Positions 24,989-33,202 of a DNA stretch of 64,000 bases are shown here, piece after piece. A program made the translations under genes and the position numbers. Under the pieces are notes generated by a model, which made no database searches, was not told the origin of the DNA, and saw nothing but the letters and a program-made list of their open reading frames with translations. How positions within the stretch are numbered: position 1 is the first letter of the stretch; every line of letters begins with the position of its first letter. This stretch comes from Caulobacter sp. SLTY (GTDB taxonomy: Bacteria > Pseudomonadota > Alphaproteobacteria > Caulobacterales > Caulobacteraceae): contig NZ_JAAALA010000002.1 of the NCBI RefSeq assembly GCF_009905535.1, positions 1 to 64,000 of the forward strand. The letters are read 5' to 3'.

Positions 24989-26580
24989 CCGCCGCCGCCC
25001 TGACGGGGCCGGCCTCCACCGCCGAGCAGCCAGCGGTCAACTGGACCAAGCTGTTCCTCGGCTTCGGGGGCATGGCCATCGGCCAGTTCATGGCCATCCT
25101 CGACATCCAGATCGTGGCCGCCAGCCTGCCGCAAATCCAGGCCGGCATCGGGGCCAGCGCCGATCAGGTCAGCTGGATCCAGACCGCCTACCTGATCCCC
25201 GAGGTGGTGATGATCCCGCTGTCGGCCTACCTCAGCCGGCTGTGGGGCACCCAGAAGGTGTTCATGGTCAGCTGCGCCGGCTTCATCGTGATGAGCGTCA
25301 TCGCGGGGATGTCGACCAGCATCGAGTTCATGATCGTGTCGCGGGCCCTGCAGGGGTTCATCGGCGGGGCCATGGTGCCGACGGTTTTCGCCATCGCCTT
25401 CACCGCCTTTCCCCCCGAAAAGCGGATCATGGCCAATGTCGCCACGGGGATGATCGTCACCCTGGCCCCAACCGTCGGCCCGACCATAGGCGGCCACCTG
25501 ACCGAGGCGCTGAGCTGGCACTGGCTGTTCTTCATGAACGTCGGGCCGGGGTTGCTGTCGCTGTTCCTGGTCGGGCGCTACGGCAATTTCGACAAGGGCG
25601 ACCCCAGCCTGTCCAAGGGCTTCGACTGGACGGCCCTGGCAGCCATGGCCGTCTTCCTGATGACCCTGACCTACGTCGTCGAGGAGGGCTCGAAGGATAA
25701 TTGGTTCGCCGACGACATCATCCTCTGGCTGAGCGTGCTGTCGGCGGTCACCGGCGCGATCTTCGTCTGGCGCTGCCTGACCTACTACAAGCCGTTGGTG
25801 CAGCTGAAAGCCTTCAGCGACCGCAACTTCACCCTGGGCATCATCATGACCACGGTGTCGGGCGCCGCCCTCTATGGCGGCACCTTCCTGATGCCGCTCT
25901 ACCTGGGGCGGGTGCGCGGCTACAATTCGGCGGAGATCGGCACGACGATGCTGGTCTCCGGGCTGGCGATGTTCATCACCGGACCGCTGGTCGGCAAGGT
26001 GGCGCGCACCGTCGATCCGCGCATCCCGATGTTCATCGGCTTCTGCATGGTCGCCTGGGGCATGTGGCTGGGCCACGACATAACCGGCGAATGGGGCTTC
26101 TGGGAGTTCGCCTGGCTGCAGGCCTTCCGCGGCTGCGGGGTGATGATCGCCATGATCGCGACCACCCAGATGACCATGTCCACCCTGCCGCAGGCGATGG
26201 TCAAGGACGCCTCGGGCCTGATCAACCTGTCCCGCAACACGGCCGGGGCCATGGCCATGGCCGCCCTGTCCACAACCCTGACCACCCAGACGGCGGTGCA
26301 CTTCTCCAACCTGACATCGAAGATCGGCGTCTCCTCCCCCGACGCCCAGGCGATGATCGCCGCGCTGAGCCAGCGGATGGCGATGGGCGGCAGCCCCGAC
26401 CCGGACGGGGCGGCGATGAAGGCGTTCCAGTATTTCATCAACCAGCAGGCCTCCATCCTGGCCTTCGGCGACGGCTTCACCCTGCTGGCCATTGCTGGCG
26501 GGATCGCCGCCTGCCTGGCCCTGCTGGCCCGGCCGGCCAAGGCGCCGCCGGACCCCGCCGCCCTCGCGGAGGCCCACTGA
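24985..26580 (+). CDS. emrB: EmrB-like DHA2-family 14-TM drug exporter
   Basis: This is a proton-motive-force-driven exporter of 531 aa with 14 predicted membrane segments. Visible family marks are the first-helix motif FMAILDIQIVAASLPQI (motif D1), SWIQTAYLIPEVVMIPL, and LAPTVGPTIGGHLTE (motif C of DHA antiporters). With EmrA it should pump hydrophobic compounds across both membranes; no outer-membrane channel gene is adjacent. Substrates cannot be predicted. The preceding emrA overlaps it by four bases and the TetR gene starts two bases after its stop. Confidence 0.93.
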   Translation: MTAAALTGPASTAEQPAVNWTKLFLGFGGMAIGQFMAILDIQIVAASLPQIQAGIGASADQVSWIQTAYLIPEVVMIPLSAYLSRLWGTQKVFMVSCAGFIVMSVIAGMSTSIEFMIVSRALQGFIGGAMVPTVFAIAFTAFPPEKRIMANVATGMIVTLAPTVGPTIGGHLTEALSWHWLFFMNVGPGLLSLFLVGRYGNFDKGDPSLSKGFDWTALAAMAVFLMTLTYVVEEGSKDNWFADDIILWLSVLSAVTGAIFVWRCLTYYKPLVQLKAFSDRNFTLGIIMTTVSGAALYGGTFLMPLYLGRVRGYNSAEIGTTMLVSGLAMFITGPLVGKVARTVDPRIPMFIGFCMVAWGMWLGHDITGEWGFWEFAWLQAFRGCGVMIAMIATTQMTMSTLPQAMVKDASGLINLSRNTAGAMAMAALSTTLTTQTAVHFSNLTSKIGVSSPDAQAMIAALSQRMAMGGSPDPDGAAMKAFQYFINQQASILAFGDGFTLLAIAGGIAACLALLARPAKAPPDPAALAEAH

Positions 26581-26581
26581 C

Positions 26582-27187
26582 ATGCCCCGTCTCGTCGGCC
26601 AGATCGACAGCAGCAAGACCGAAGCCATCCTCGACGCCGCCGCCGAGGTGCTGGCCGAACGCGGCCTGGCCGCCCCGATCGAGGAGATCGCCCGCCGCGC
26701 CGGGGTGTCGAAACAGACGATCTACAACCGCTACGGCGGCAAGACCGAGCTGATCCAGGCCCTGGTCGAAAAGCGGGTCGACAGCATCACCGCCCCCCTG
26801 CGCTCGCCCGGCGCCGAGGAGCATCCGGAAGAGACCCTGGCCGCCTATGCGCGCAGCCTGCTCGTGGTCATCGAGAAGGGCGGCTACAGCCTGATGCGGC
26901 TGACCATCCAGAGCGCCGGCGAGCTGCCGGAACTTGCGCGGGAGGTCTATGCCAATGGCCCGATGCGTTCCCGCGGCCAGTTGGCTGAGTATCTGGAGCT
27001 GGAAACCCGCGCCGGGCGGATGAAGGTCGAGGACCCCATGCAGGCGGCCGAATTCTTCGGCGGCATGGTAATGGCCAACCGCCAGATCCAGGCGTTGCTG
27101 CGGTTGCCGACCGGGCTGACGGAGGCGGAGATCGACCGGCTGGCGACAGAGGCGGCGCGGATATTCATGCGAGCGTATTCGGTTTAA
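26582..27187 (+). CDS. TetR-family regulator of the efflux operon
   Basis: The 201-aa regulator has an N-terminal helix-turn-helix (IEEIARRAGVSKQTIYNRYGGK, about residues 33-55) typical of TetR proteins, and a ligand-binding helical domain. It begins two bases after the emrB stop, so it is the last gene of emrA-emrB-tetR and probably autoregulates the operon. The likely operators are the paired GGAC/GTCC palindromes ahead of emrA. The stop is followed after two bases by repeat family A, copy 2. Confidence 0.9.
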   Translation: MPRLVGQIDSSKTEAILDAAAEVLAERGLAAPIEEIARRAGVSKQTIYNRYGGKTELIQALVEKRVDSITAPLRSPGAEEHPEETLAAYARSLLVVIEKGGYSLMRLTIQSAGELPELAREVYANGPMRSRGQLAEYLELETRAGRMKVEDPMQAAEFFGGMVMANRQIQALLRLPTGLTEAEIDRLATEAARIFMRAYSV

Positions 27188-27189
27188 CG

Positions 27190-27329
27190 GGGGACTGGAT
27201 CGCGGCGAAGCCGTGTTCCCGTCCCCGGCTTGCGCCGACCTTGAGCGCAAGCGCCCTCCGACCGAGTCCGGAACCGGTCGCCGGCGCTGACGGGGGACAG
27301 GTAGGCCGCAGAGCGGCCAACCAGTCCCC
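27190..27329. repeat. palindromic intergenic element, family A, copy 2
   Basis: Two imperfect inverted arms are present. The left arm begins GGGGACTGG at 27190 and ends near 27232. The right arm, read on the minus strand from 27329, begins GGGGACTGGTTGGCCG and continues CCTACCTGTCCCC. Each arm is self-complementary around GCCGC/GCGGC. The element fills nearly all the space between the stop codons of the TetR gene and fabI, mirroring copy 1 at 2651-2807. Confidence 0.75.
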
Positions 27330-27335
27330 AGGTAG

Positions 27336-28157
27336 CTACCCCGCCTGGTTCGCGAACTCGTCCGGCAGGCCGATCATGTGGAAGCCGGCGTCGACGTGGA
27401 TGACCTCGCCGGTGGTCGAGCGGCCCAGGTCCGACAGCAGCCACAGCGCGCAGCCGGCGACCCCCTCCATCGAGGTGTCTTCCTTCAGGGCGCTGAACAT
27501 CCGGCCCTGGCTGAGCAGGCCGCGGCCACCGCTGATGCCGGCCAGGCTCAGGGTGCGCATGGCCCCGGCGCTGATGGCGTTGACCCGGATGCCCTTGGGA
27601 CCGAGGTCGCGGGCGATGTAGCGGGTGGCCGCTTCCAGGGCCGCCTTGGCGACACCCATGGTGTTGTAGTTGGGAATGACCCGCTCGGACCCCAGGTAGG
27701 TCAGGGTGACCATCGCGCCGCCCGGCTTCATCATCTTGGCGGCGCGGTTGGCCGCGTCGACGAAGGAGAAGGCGCTGATGTTCATCGCGGTCAGGAAGCC
27801 TTCCCGCGTGGTGTTCTCGACGAAGCTGCCCTTCAGCTCGTCCTTGTTGGCGAAGGCGATGGAGTGGACCAGCACGTCCAGTTCGCCGAACCGGCTCTGC
27901 AGGTCGGTGAAGGCGGCGTCCATCGAGGCGTCGTCGGTGACCTCGCAGGGGATGAAGTCCTCCACCCCGATGGCTTCGCCCAGGGGCCGGACCCGCTTTT
28001 CCATATCCGGCAGGTAGGCGAAGGCCAGCTTTGCGCCCTGGGCGGCCAGCTGGGAGGCGATCCCGTAGGCGATGGAGTTGTGGTTGGCCACGCCCATGAT
28101 CAGGGCCTTTTTGCCCGCCATCAGGTCGCCCTTGGGGAAGCTGTAGTCTTCGGCCAT
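27336..28157 (-). CDS. fabI: enoyl-[acyl-carrier-protein] reductase [NADH]
   Basis: FabI catalyses the last reductive step of each fatty acid elongation cycle and is the target of triclosan. The 273-aa protein shows the SDR-like nucleotide site GVANHNSIAYGIA, the catalytic pair in YNTMGVAK (Tyr-x6-Lys), and the C-terminal HVDAGFHMIG motif characteristic of FabI. The 12-residue N-terminal extension before MAGKKALI may or may not be translated; the ATG at MAEDYSF gives it. It is read in the same direction as fabA and fabB, but separated from fabB by an oxidase gene and a repeat. Confidence 0.95.
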   Translation of the reverse strand: MAEDYSFPKGDLMAGKKALIMGVANHNSIAYGIASQLAAQGAKLAFAYLPDMEKRVRPLGEAIGVEDFIPCEVTDDASMDAAFTDLQSRFGELDVLVHSIAFANKDELKGSFVENTTREGFLTAMNISAFSFVDAANRAAKMMKPGGAMVTLTYLGSERVIPNYNTMGVAKAALEAATRYIARDLGPKGIRVNAISAGAMRTLSLAGISGGRGLLSQGRMFSALKEDTSMEGVAGCALWLLSDLGRSTTGEVIHVDAGFHMIGLPDEFANQAG

Positions 28158-28211
28158 GCGCCGCGTCTCCTCGAAGCTTTCGGCGGGTTATAGGGCCTTG
28201 AACGCCGGAGG

Positions 28212-29369
28212 CTAGGCCTTGGGCGCCTCGAAAAGAGGGGCGATGGTGCGGATGGAGGCTTCCGCCTCGGCCAGGTCCGGCGTCTCGTCCTCGGAGCCAT
28301 AGCCCCACATTTCGCTGTCGCCGCCGTACTGGACGACGATCCCGTCCGGCCGGGGCAGGACATTCACATGCCGATAGTAGAGCCCGTAGCGGACCTCCGG
28401 CTGGGGGGCGAGCCAGGTGATCTGGCCGCGCACGGGGATGACGGTCTCGTCTCTCCACAGGGCGCGGGCGCCGTAGCCGGTGCAGTTGACCACCACCCTT
28501 TCCTTCAGCCGGCCGAGATCGGCAGGGGTGTTGAAGGTGCGGGTCTCGATCCGGCCGCCCTCCAGCAGGAAGTCGCTGGTCAGCAGGTGGGCCAATTCGG
28601 CGACGTTGAACTGCATCGAGGTTCCGTGCCGGGCGCGGGCGACGGGGAAGGGGTGCTGCGACGGCTCCAGGTCGTTCCAATGCGGGGCGAGATTGCGCAG
28701 GGGCACGCCGAAGAAGCGGATGTCGGGGACGGTGGTCGGGCGCTGGGGGAAGGTGACCCCCGGGTCCGGTCCGTCGAACAGGGTGTATCGGTCGGTCCAG
28801 GCCACCGGCTCGCCGGGCAGTCCCAGCAGGGTCTGGAAGGCGGCGTAGGAGGTGCGGGCCATCTGCTCGTAGAGGGCGGGGAAGGCGGCATCCACCTTGG
28901 CGGCGTCGGCGACGCGGCTGTCTGGGCTCCAGGTGCCGGTGGCGCGGGCCGAGCGGGTGTAGGGCGCGCGGTCCTTGGCGTAGATGGTCACCTTGGCGCC
29001 GGCGCGCAGCAGGGTGAGCGCGGTGGTCAGGCCGATGGCCCCGCAGCCGATGACGGCCACCTCTTTGACCCCGCCTTCCAGGGCCTTGCCGGCGGCGATC
29101 TGGGCGCTGCCCCAGGAGAGGGACCAGCCGCTGCCGCCGTGGCCGTAGTTGTGAACCACCCGCTTGCCGGCGACGCGCTCGACGTCGAGGCGGGGGCCGG
29201 CGGCGCGGAACGGCCGGACACAGACGGTGATCTTGGTGATCCGGTCGACCTCCATGCGCAGCGGCGCCAGCGGCGGGACGACGAAGCGGGGCTGGGCAAG
29301 GACGCGGGGCGCGAGGCCGGCGGCGCCGAGGCCAAGCAGCAGGGTGCGACGATCAGGAGCGAGGCGCAT
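28212..29369 (-). CDS. FAD-dependent oxidoreductase, D-amino-acid-oxidase-like
   Basis: The 385-aa protein has a twin-arginine-like leader (PDRRTLLLGLGAAGL) suggesting export with bound cofactor. The dinucleotide site lies unusually far in (about residue 104) as VIGCGAIGLTTA. Further DAO-family marks are VVNCTGYGARALW and, near the C-terminus, the Tyr/Arg-rich substrate loop YRHVNVLPRPDG. The expected reaction is oxidative deamination of a D-amino acid or related amine with release of peroxide; the substrate is unknown. A stretch of about 80 residues before the nucleotide site, with NYGHGGSGWS (normally near the C-terminus of DAOs), suggests a circularly permuted arrangement. It lies between fabB and fabI. 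Confidence 0.8.
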   Translation of the reverse strand: MRLAPDRRTLLLGLGAAGLAPRVLAQPRFVVPPLAPLRMEVDRITKITVCVRPFRAAGPRLDVERVAGKRVVHNYGHGGSGWSLSWGSAQIAAGKALEGGVKEVAVIGCGAIGLTTALTLLRAGAKVTIYAKDRAPYTRSARATGTWSPDSRVADAAKVDAAFPALYEQMARTSYAAFQTLLGLPGEPVAWTDRYTLFDGPDPGVTFPQRPTTVPDIRFFGVPLRNLAPHWNDLEPSQHPFPVARARHGTSMQFNVAELAHLLTSDFLLEGGRIETRTFNTPADLGRLKERVVVNCTGYGARALWRDETVIPVRGQITWLAPQPEVRYGLYYRHVNVLPRPDGIVVQYGGDSEMWGYGSEDETPDLAEAEASIRTIAPLFEAPKA

Positions 29370-29425
29370 GAGCGGAGGCTAGCGCGATATCGGTCCTGAT
29401 AGGGAGTGCGGAGTTGATGCAGTTC

Positions 29426-29599
29426 GCTCTCCGCCCCCGAGAGGGGGCGGAGGACGGTTCGGAGCGCGAGCGACGGACCAGGAGGCGGGGCAGCGCCGGC
29501 GGTCAGGTATTAACGGTCCACCGGCGGTGGGGACCCCCTCGGTTTGGCTCGCTTGCAGCGCTCGCCAAATCCACTCCCCCATTTCATGGGGGAGAGCAA
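29426..29599. repeat. palindromic intergenic element, family D
   Basis: The element is bounded by two strong hairpins. The left one is a perfect 10-bp stem CTCCGCCCCC/GGGGGCGGAG with a GAGA loop (29429-29452), and the right one an 8-bp stem CTCCCCCA/TGGGGGAG (29574-29594). The two ends are inverted copies of each other (GCTCTCC...GGAGAGC). The interior has GACCCCCTCGG and GAGCGCGAGCGAC-like segments. It lies downstream of fabB, in front of the oxidase gene. Confidence 0.65.
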
Positions 29600-29614
29600 T
29601 GAGCTAGCCGCCGC

Positions 29615-30826
29615 CTACACCCGGCTCATGATCAGGCAGCCGTTGGTGCCGCCGAAGCCGAAGCTGTTGCTCATCACCGTTTCCAGCGGCTTGTCCGACC
29701 GCGCGGTCAGGATCGGCAGGTCGGCGAATTCCGGGTCGAGGTTTTCGATGTTGGCGCTTTCGGCGGCGAAGCCGTTGTTCAGCATCAGGATCGAATAGAT
29801 CGCCTCCTGCGCCCCGGCGGCGCCCAGGCTGTGGCCGGTCAGGGACTTGGTGGAGCTGATCAACGGGGCGTTCTTGCCGAACACGTTGCGGACCGCGGTG
29901 GTCTCCTTGGAGTCGCCGACCGGGGTCGAAGTGCCGTGCGGGTTGAGGTAGTCGATCTTGCGGTTGCCGGCGGTTTCCAGGGCCAGCTTCATGCAGCGCT
30001 CGGCGCCCTCGCCCGAGGGGGCAACCATGTCGAAGCCGTCGCTGTTGGCGGCATAGCCGACGATCTCTCCATAGATCTTGGCGCCTCGAGCCTTGGCCCG
30101 CTCATATTCCTCGAGCACCAGGATGCCGGCGCCGGCCGAGATGACGAACCCGTCCCGGTCCTTGTCGTAGGCGCGGCTCGCCGTCTTCGGCGTGTCGTTG
30201 AACTTCGAGGACATGGCGCCCATGGCGTCGAACAGGTTGGACAGGGTCCAGTCCTCCTCCTCCGTACCGCCGGCGAAGATGATGTCCTGCTTGCCGAAGG
30301 CGATCTGCTCGTAGGCCGAGCCGATGCAGTGGGTGGAGGTGGCGCAGGCCGAGCTGATCGAGAAGTTGAGGCCGCGAATCTTGAACCAGGTGGCGAGGAC
30401 GGCCGAGGGGCCGCTGCTCATTGCCTTGGGCACGGCGAAGGGGCCGATGCGCTTGGGACCTTTTTCGCGGGTGATGGCCGCCGCCTCGACGATGACCTTG
30501 GTCGAGGGGCCGCCCGAGCCGACGATCAGGCCGGTGCGCTCATGGCTGATCTCGCCCTCTTCCAGGCCGGCGTCGGCGATCGCCTGTTCCATGGCGATGT
30601 GGCCATAGGCGGTGCCGGCGGCCAGGAACCGGGCGGCGCGACGGTCGACCATGGCTTCCCAGTCGATGTCTGGCACCGCCTTGACCTGGCAGCGGAAGCC
30701 CAGCTCGGCATAGTCCGACGCAAAGGTCGTGCCGGGTTTGGCCTCGCGCAGGGAGGCGAGCACCTCGTTGGCGTTGTTTCCGATCGACGAAACGATGCCG
30801 ATGCCGGTGACGACAACACGCCGCAT
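29615..30826 (-). CDS. fabB: 3-oxoacyl-[acyl-carrier-protein] synthase I
   Basis: FabB condenses malonyl-ACP with acyl-ACPs and is needed to elongate the cis-3-decenoyl-ACP made by FabA, so it determines unsaturated fatty acid content. The 403-aa protein has the catalytic Cys161 in SSACATSTH and the two active-site histidines in [11 protein letters not shown] and [10 protein letters not shown]. The C-terminal FGFGGTNG is typical. fabA lies 57 nt upstream on the same strand; together they form the fabA-fabB unit. Confidence 0.95.
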   Translation of the reverse strand: MRRVVVTGIGIVSSIGNNANEVLASLREAKPGTTFASDYAELGFRCQVKAVPDIDWEAMVDRRAARFLAAGTAYGHIAMEQAIADAGLEEGEISHERTGLIVGSGGPSTKVIVEAAAITREKGPKRIGPFAVPKAMSSGPSAVLATWFKIRGLNFSISSACATSTHCIGSAYEQIAFGKQDIIFAGGTEEEDWTLSNLFDAMGAMSSKFNDTPKTASRAYDKDRDGFVISAGAGILVLEEYERAKARGAKIYGEIVGYAANSDGFDMVAPSGEGAERCMKLALETAGNRKIDYLNPHGTSTPVGDSKETTAVRNVFGKNAPLISSTKSLTGHSLGAAGAQEAIYSILMLNNGFAAESANIENLDPEFADLPILTARSDKPLETVMSNSFGFGGTNGCLIMSRV

Positions 30827-30883
30827 GCCTGCTCCTTAAGTTCCCTAAGACGACTGAACGTTCGTTCTTCTGTTTTGGACGCG

Positions 30884-31405
30884 TCAGACCATGGTCGCGG
30901 GGTCGAAAAGCCCCACGCGCAGGTCCTTGGCCTCATAGATAGGCTTGCCGTCGGCTTCCAGAACCCCGTCGGCGATCCCCATGACCAGTTTCCGCATGAT
31001 CACCCGCTTGAGGTTGATGCGGTAGACCACCTTCTGGATGTTCGGGGTCACCTGGCCGGCGAACTTCACCTCGCCGACGCCAAGCGCCCGGCCCTTGCCC
31101 GGGGCGCCCGACCAGCCGAGGAAGAAGCCGACCAGCTGCCACATGGCGTCCAGGCCCAGGCAACCGGGCATCACCGGGTCGCCGATGAAGTGGCACTTGA
31201 AGAACCAGAGGTCCGGATTGATGTCGAGCTCGGCGACGATCTCGCCCTTGCCGTAGTGGCCGCCCTCGTTGGTGATCAGGTTGATCCGGTCCATCATCAG
31301 CATGGGGGGAGCCGGAAGCTGGGCGTTGGCGGGACCGAACATCTCGCCGAGGCCGCAGGCGATCAGGTCGTCGTAATCGAAGGAAGACTTGCGGTCCTGG
31401 GTCAT
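30884..31405 (-). CDS. fabA: 3-hydroxydecanoyl-ACP dehydratase/isomerase
   Basis: FabA dehydrates 3-hydroxydecanoyl-ACP and isomerises the trans-2 to the cis-3 product, the branch point to unsaturated fatty acids in the anaerobic pathway. The 173-aa protein is nearly the length of E. coli FabA and has the active-site pair H72 ([14 protein letters not shown]) and D86 (GLDAMWQ). The start at MTQDRKSS is preferred; an ATG six bases upstream would add two residues. fabB follows after 57 nt. Confidence 0.95.
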   Translation of the reverse strand: MTQDRKSSFDYDDLIACGLGEMFGPANAQLPAPPMLMMDRINLITNEGGHYGKGEIVAELDINPDLWFFKCHFIGDPVMPGCLGLDAMWQLVGFFLGWSGAPGKGRALGVGEVKFAGQVTPNIQKVVYRINLKRVIMRKLVMGIADGVLEADGKPIYEAKDLRVGLFDPATMV

Positions 31406-31462
31406 GAACATCCAAAGCCGCGCCTGTGGCGGCGGTTCCTCAAAACAGACTGTTGGGGGCGC

Positions 31463-31491
31463 GGGGTAGCACGGCGCCCTTCCCGTCTCAA
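31463..31491 (-). promoter_or_regulatory. candidate promoter for fabA-fabB
   Basis: Read on the minus strand, TTGAGAC (31491-31485) and GCTACCCC (31470-31463) are separated by 14 nt. Both blocks resemble the Caulobacter housekeeping promoter consensus (TTGaCgS and GCtANaWC). It overlaps the stop of the SH3 gene and lies about 60 nt before fabA. Confidence 0.35.
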
Positions 31492-32027
31492 CCTGCCGGA
31501 ACCTTGACGCCCTCGCAGCCGGGTTCCGGCCCGCCGCCCCAGACCTCGCCCTCGGGGGCCCAGCCCTTTTCGCCCCCGGCCTGCAGCCGGCTCCAGCCCT
31601 TGGCGTTCTTGAGCTGCAGCGCCACGGCGCCGGATCGCAGGTAGGCCACGACCTTCGCCCCCGGCTTGGGCTCGGCCAGCAGCGGCAGCTCCCCCGGTTT
31701 CACCCGCATGACCGAACGGGCGGTATCGACCATCTGGGCCTTGACCCAGGCGGTCCCGCCCTGCGGGTCGCGAACCTTGCGCCATTCGCGGCTCTCGGCG
31801 ACCACCAGCAGGGGCAGATTCTTCACCCGCCAGGTCCACAGGATGCGGTGATCTTCTCCGGGACCATTGCGGGCGTTGACCTCTCCGGACTTCAGGGAGA
31901 CGAACCGGGGCACCGGAAAACCGGACTTGGTCTTGCAGCGGGTCGCCTGGGCCTCGCCGCAGCCGGCCAGGGCCAGGGCCAGGGCGGCCAGGGCCGCCAG
32001 AACGGCCGCTGCGCGCGGCTTCAGCAT
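31488..32027 (-). CDS. SH3-domain lipoprotein
   Basis: The 179-aa protein has a lipoprotein leader ending LALAGC (cysteine at residue 23). Two bacterial SH3-like segments follow: the first around [24 protein letters not shown], a typical SH3b start for peptidoglycan or surface binding, and the second around [24 protein letters not shown]. The tail contains [11 protein letters not shown]. Such proteins are periplasmic and usually non-catalytic. It is divergent from the 2-hydroxyacid dehydrogenase gene (111 nt) and precedes fabA on the same strand by 82 nt. Confidence 0.85.
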   Translation of the reverse strand: MLKPRAAAVLAALAALALALAGCGEAQATRCKTKSGFPVPRFVSLKSGEVNARNGPGEDHRILWTWRVKNLPLLVVAESREWRKVRDPQGGTAWVKAQMVDTARSVMRVKPGELPLLAEPKPGAKVVAYLRSGAVALQLKNAKGWSRLQAGGEKGWAPEGEVWGGGPEPGCEGVKVPAG

Positions 32028-32138
32028 CGCGTCTCTCCGGCAATCGATGGTCCGCAAGTCGCTTGGCCCTCCCGGCCCCCTTTGATAAGGGTCAATCGAC
32101 GCCCGCCCGGGCGGCGCCCCTTGCCTTCCAAAAGCGTC

Positions 32139-33125
32139 ATGCCCGCCAAAAGACTCAAAGTCATTGTCACCCGCAAGCTGCCCGATCCGGTGGAAACCCG
32201 GATGCGGGAGCTGTTCGACACCGAATTGAACGTCGATGACAAGCCCATGGGCGGCGAACAGCTGCTCGATGCGCTCGGCCGCGCCGACGTGCTGGTGCCG
32301 ACCATCACCGACCGGCTGGATTCGCGCCTGCTGTCGCGGGCCGGCGAGCGGATGAAGCTGATCGCCAATTTCGGCGCGGGCGTGGACAACATCGACGTGG
32401 CCACCGCCAACCAGCGCGGCATCATCGTGACCAACACGCCCGGCGTGCTGACCGAGGACACGGCCGACCTGAACATGGGGCTGATCATGGCCGCCAGCCG
32501 CCGGGTGGTGGAGGGCGCCAACGTTGTCCAGTCGGGGGATTTCCACGGCTGGTCGCCGACCTGGATGCTGGGCCGCCGGATCTGGGGCAAGCGGCTGGGG
32601 ATCATCGGCATGGGCCGCATCGGCCAGGCCCTGGCCCGCCGCGCCAAGGCCTTCGGCCTGTCGATCCATTATCATAACCGCAAGCCCGTCAGCCCCCGGA
32701 TCGCCGAGGAGCTGGAGGCCACCTACTGGGAAAGCCTCGACCAGATGCTGGCCCGGATGGACGTCATCTCGGTCAACTGCCCGCACACCCCGGCCACCTA
32801 TCATCTGCTGTCGGCCCGCCGGCTGAAGCTGCTGCAGAGCCATGCCATCGTGGTCAACACGGCGCGGGGCGAGGTGATCGATGAGGGCGCCCTGGCCAAT
32901 ATGCTGGCCCGCGGTGACATCGCCGGCGCCGGCCTGGACGTCTATGAGCACGAGCCGGCGATCAATCCCAAGCTCCTGAAGCTGCCCAACGTCGTGCTGC
33001 TGCCCCACATGGGGTCGGCCACGGTCGAGGGGCGGATCGACATGGGCGAGAAGGTGATCGTCAACATCAAGACCTTCATGGACGGCCACCGGCCCCCGGA
33101 TCGGGTCATTCCGTCGATGCTGTAG
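32139..33125 (+). CDS. D-isomer-specific 2-hydroxyacid dehydrogenase
   Basis: This 328-aa NAD(P)-dependent dehydrogenase is of the glyoxylate/hydroxypyruvate reductase type. The nucleotide fold starts at GIIGMGRIGQALARRAKAFG. The catalytic Arg is in NTARGEVID, the Glu in DVYEHEP and the His in LPHMGSATVEG. The N-terminal substrate domain has IANFGAGVDNIDV. D-glycerate dehydrogenase or glyoxylate reductase is the most likely activity; the precise 2-oxoacid is not determinable. The ATG at 32139 (MPAKRLKV) is the first good start, since the open frame continues upstream into the divergent gene. Confidence 0.92.
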   Translation: MPAKRLKVIVTRKLPDPVETRMRELFDTELNVDDKPMGGEQLLDALGRADVLVPTITDRLDSRLLSRAGERMKLIANFGAGVDNIDVATANQRGIIVTNTPGVLTEDTADLNMGLIMAASRRVVEGANVVQSGDFHGWSPTWMLGRRIWGKRLGIIGMGRIGQALARRAKAFGLSIHYHNRKPVSPRIAEELEATYWESLDQMLARMDVISVNCPHTPATYHLLSARRLKLLQSHAIVVNTARGEVIDEGALANMLARGDIAGAGLDVYEHEPAINPKLLKLPNVVLLPHMGSATVEGRIDMGEKVIVNIKTFMDGHRPPDRVIPSML

Positions 33126-33202
33126 CGCCGATCGCGCTCCGCGCTTGACGGCGGACATTACAGAACAGCAATCTTCGCTCCCAGGGTATCGGGAGCGCCC
33201 CC

